Shown in pieces: positions 63,301-64,000 of a DNA stretch of 64,000 nt. How positions within the stretch are numbered: the first letter of the stretch is position 1; every line of letters begins with the position of its first letter. Under the pieces are notes generated by a model. That model saw only the letters and a list, made by a program, of their open reading frames with translations. It did not search any database and had not been told where the DNA came from. Origin of the DNA: Tetranychus cinnabarinus (Eukaryota; Arthropoda; Arachnida; Trombidiformes; Tetranychidae); contig WHVY01000003.1 in assembly GCA_022266195.1 (NCBI GenBank), forward strand, positions 2,232,001 to 2,296,000, written 5' to 3'. The position numbers and the translations under genes are program-made.

Positions 63301-64000
63301 GTCAGTTGTAATTGAAATGAAAGTGGCAACCAGAAAGCACAACAAATATGTTTGAAACAACTTGGACTTTGGCGACTTGCTATTAAACTCTGACCGTAGG
63401 CTAACAAGTTTCCTGTCAAATAATCAAATGAACCAATCTCAAGTTAATAAATCTGAATCTTTCCTTTTCTCTTCTTTTTCTTCGTCCAACATTTTTCCTC
63501 TTTTGCATTCTATTTAACTCCCAGATAACCATTATTCTGTTACCATGTTACTTTTATCACCTTTTTCTCCTTCTCACTCCCAGTAACTAATATCATGTAA
63601 TGATATCTTTTCATGATTGTAGATTATTAGATTTTTTTTTCTTTTTTATTTGGTTTACTTTCTCTTTTCGCCTTATTTACTCAAAGATTACATGTAACAA
63701 GTTAAAGATGTGAACACAAGGAAATGGATCATTAGACTGAAACGGAATCTGAATTAACCAGAACCAAGTTTTTATCTTTCAATTCAATTTTGGGTTACAA
63801 TATTTCTTGTTTTCTCCATTGTTTTTTTATTTATTGCAAACTGTTTTATTTCACCCATTAGTAGATGTTTAACAATTTTCGGTAAATTATTCACCAATCA
63901 TCGGGTGCATTACATGGATAATAAGTTGGTGCAAAGTTATCAAGTTCATTTCTCAGAGAAAAAATCATTGGTCTATTCGAGTTTTGTTTCTTTCGTTCGC
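57400..64000. other. gene-poor AT-rich stretch to the window end
   Basis: No supported coding exon or RNA gene was seen. A patch near 60420-60540 is less AT-rich than its surroundings but has no usable frame. Repeated GAAGAA/TTCTTC and ATCATC simple sequence explains the longer frames, including the 133-aa minus frame at 62718-63119. Confidence 0.4.

Noticed and set aside
1..64000. CRISPR arrays, operons, phage or plasmid functions
   Set aside because: The window is eukaryotic nuclear DNA with spliced genes; no regularly spaced repeats were seen.

Overview
AT-rich invertebrate nuclear DNA, estimated by eye at about two thirds A+T. There are no operons, ribosome binding sites or prokaryotic features, and real genes are split by GT-AG introns. 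An intronless secreted legumain, a long-third-loop muscarinic-type receptor and an SCP/calexcitin-type EF-hand gene fit an arthropod. A chelicerate mite of the spider mite type (Tetranychus) is my best guess, because legumain-family C13 proteases are strongly expanded there and the base composition fits. No species marker was found.

Layout. 1-13 kb is gene-poor, with one foldback element (4.8-5.13 kb) and a degraded-looking short ORF pair beside it. 13.0-13.75 kb holds two inverted-repeat elements back to back, one with 118-nt arms that match at every position. 14.1-16.0 kb (-) is a six-exon gene for a 264-aa single-pass membrane protein with a furin-type site and a Cys-rich tail. 17.56-18.91 kb (+) is an intronless legumain-like protease whose substrate pocket is altered. 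18.9-33.0 kb is gene-poor apart from weak coding relics at 23.2-23.7 and 26.7-27.5 kb.

33.0-44.4 kb (+) is a five-exon EF-hand protein of the sarcoplasmic calcium-binding protein/calexcitin type (207 aa). Its 7.66-kb third intron holds a cluster of antisense genes and broken genes. These are a small secreted-protein candidate, a relic of unknown origin with a stop and a frameshift, an acidic/cationic trinucleotide tract, a 200-bp duplicated coding unit with a proline-rich start, and a pancreatic-type lipase remnant that has lost its catalytic Asp. 47.16-50.32 kb (-) is a two-exon muscarinic acetylcholine receptor-like GPCR (883 aa in this model), probably of the arthropod B type. From 50.3 kb to the end I see no gene, only microsatellites and purine/pyrimidine-skewed DNA, presumably upstream or intergenic sequence of the receptor.

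The genes do not form one pathway. The window's value lies in the three spliced genes, which have to be assembled across exons, the altered legumain, and the relics nested in the calcium-binding protein intron. All gene models come from reading frames and splice consensus only; no transcript or database evidence was available.
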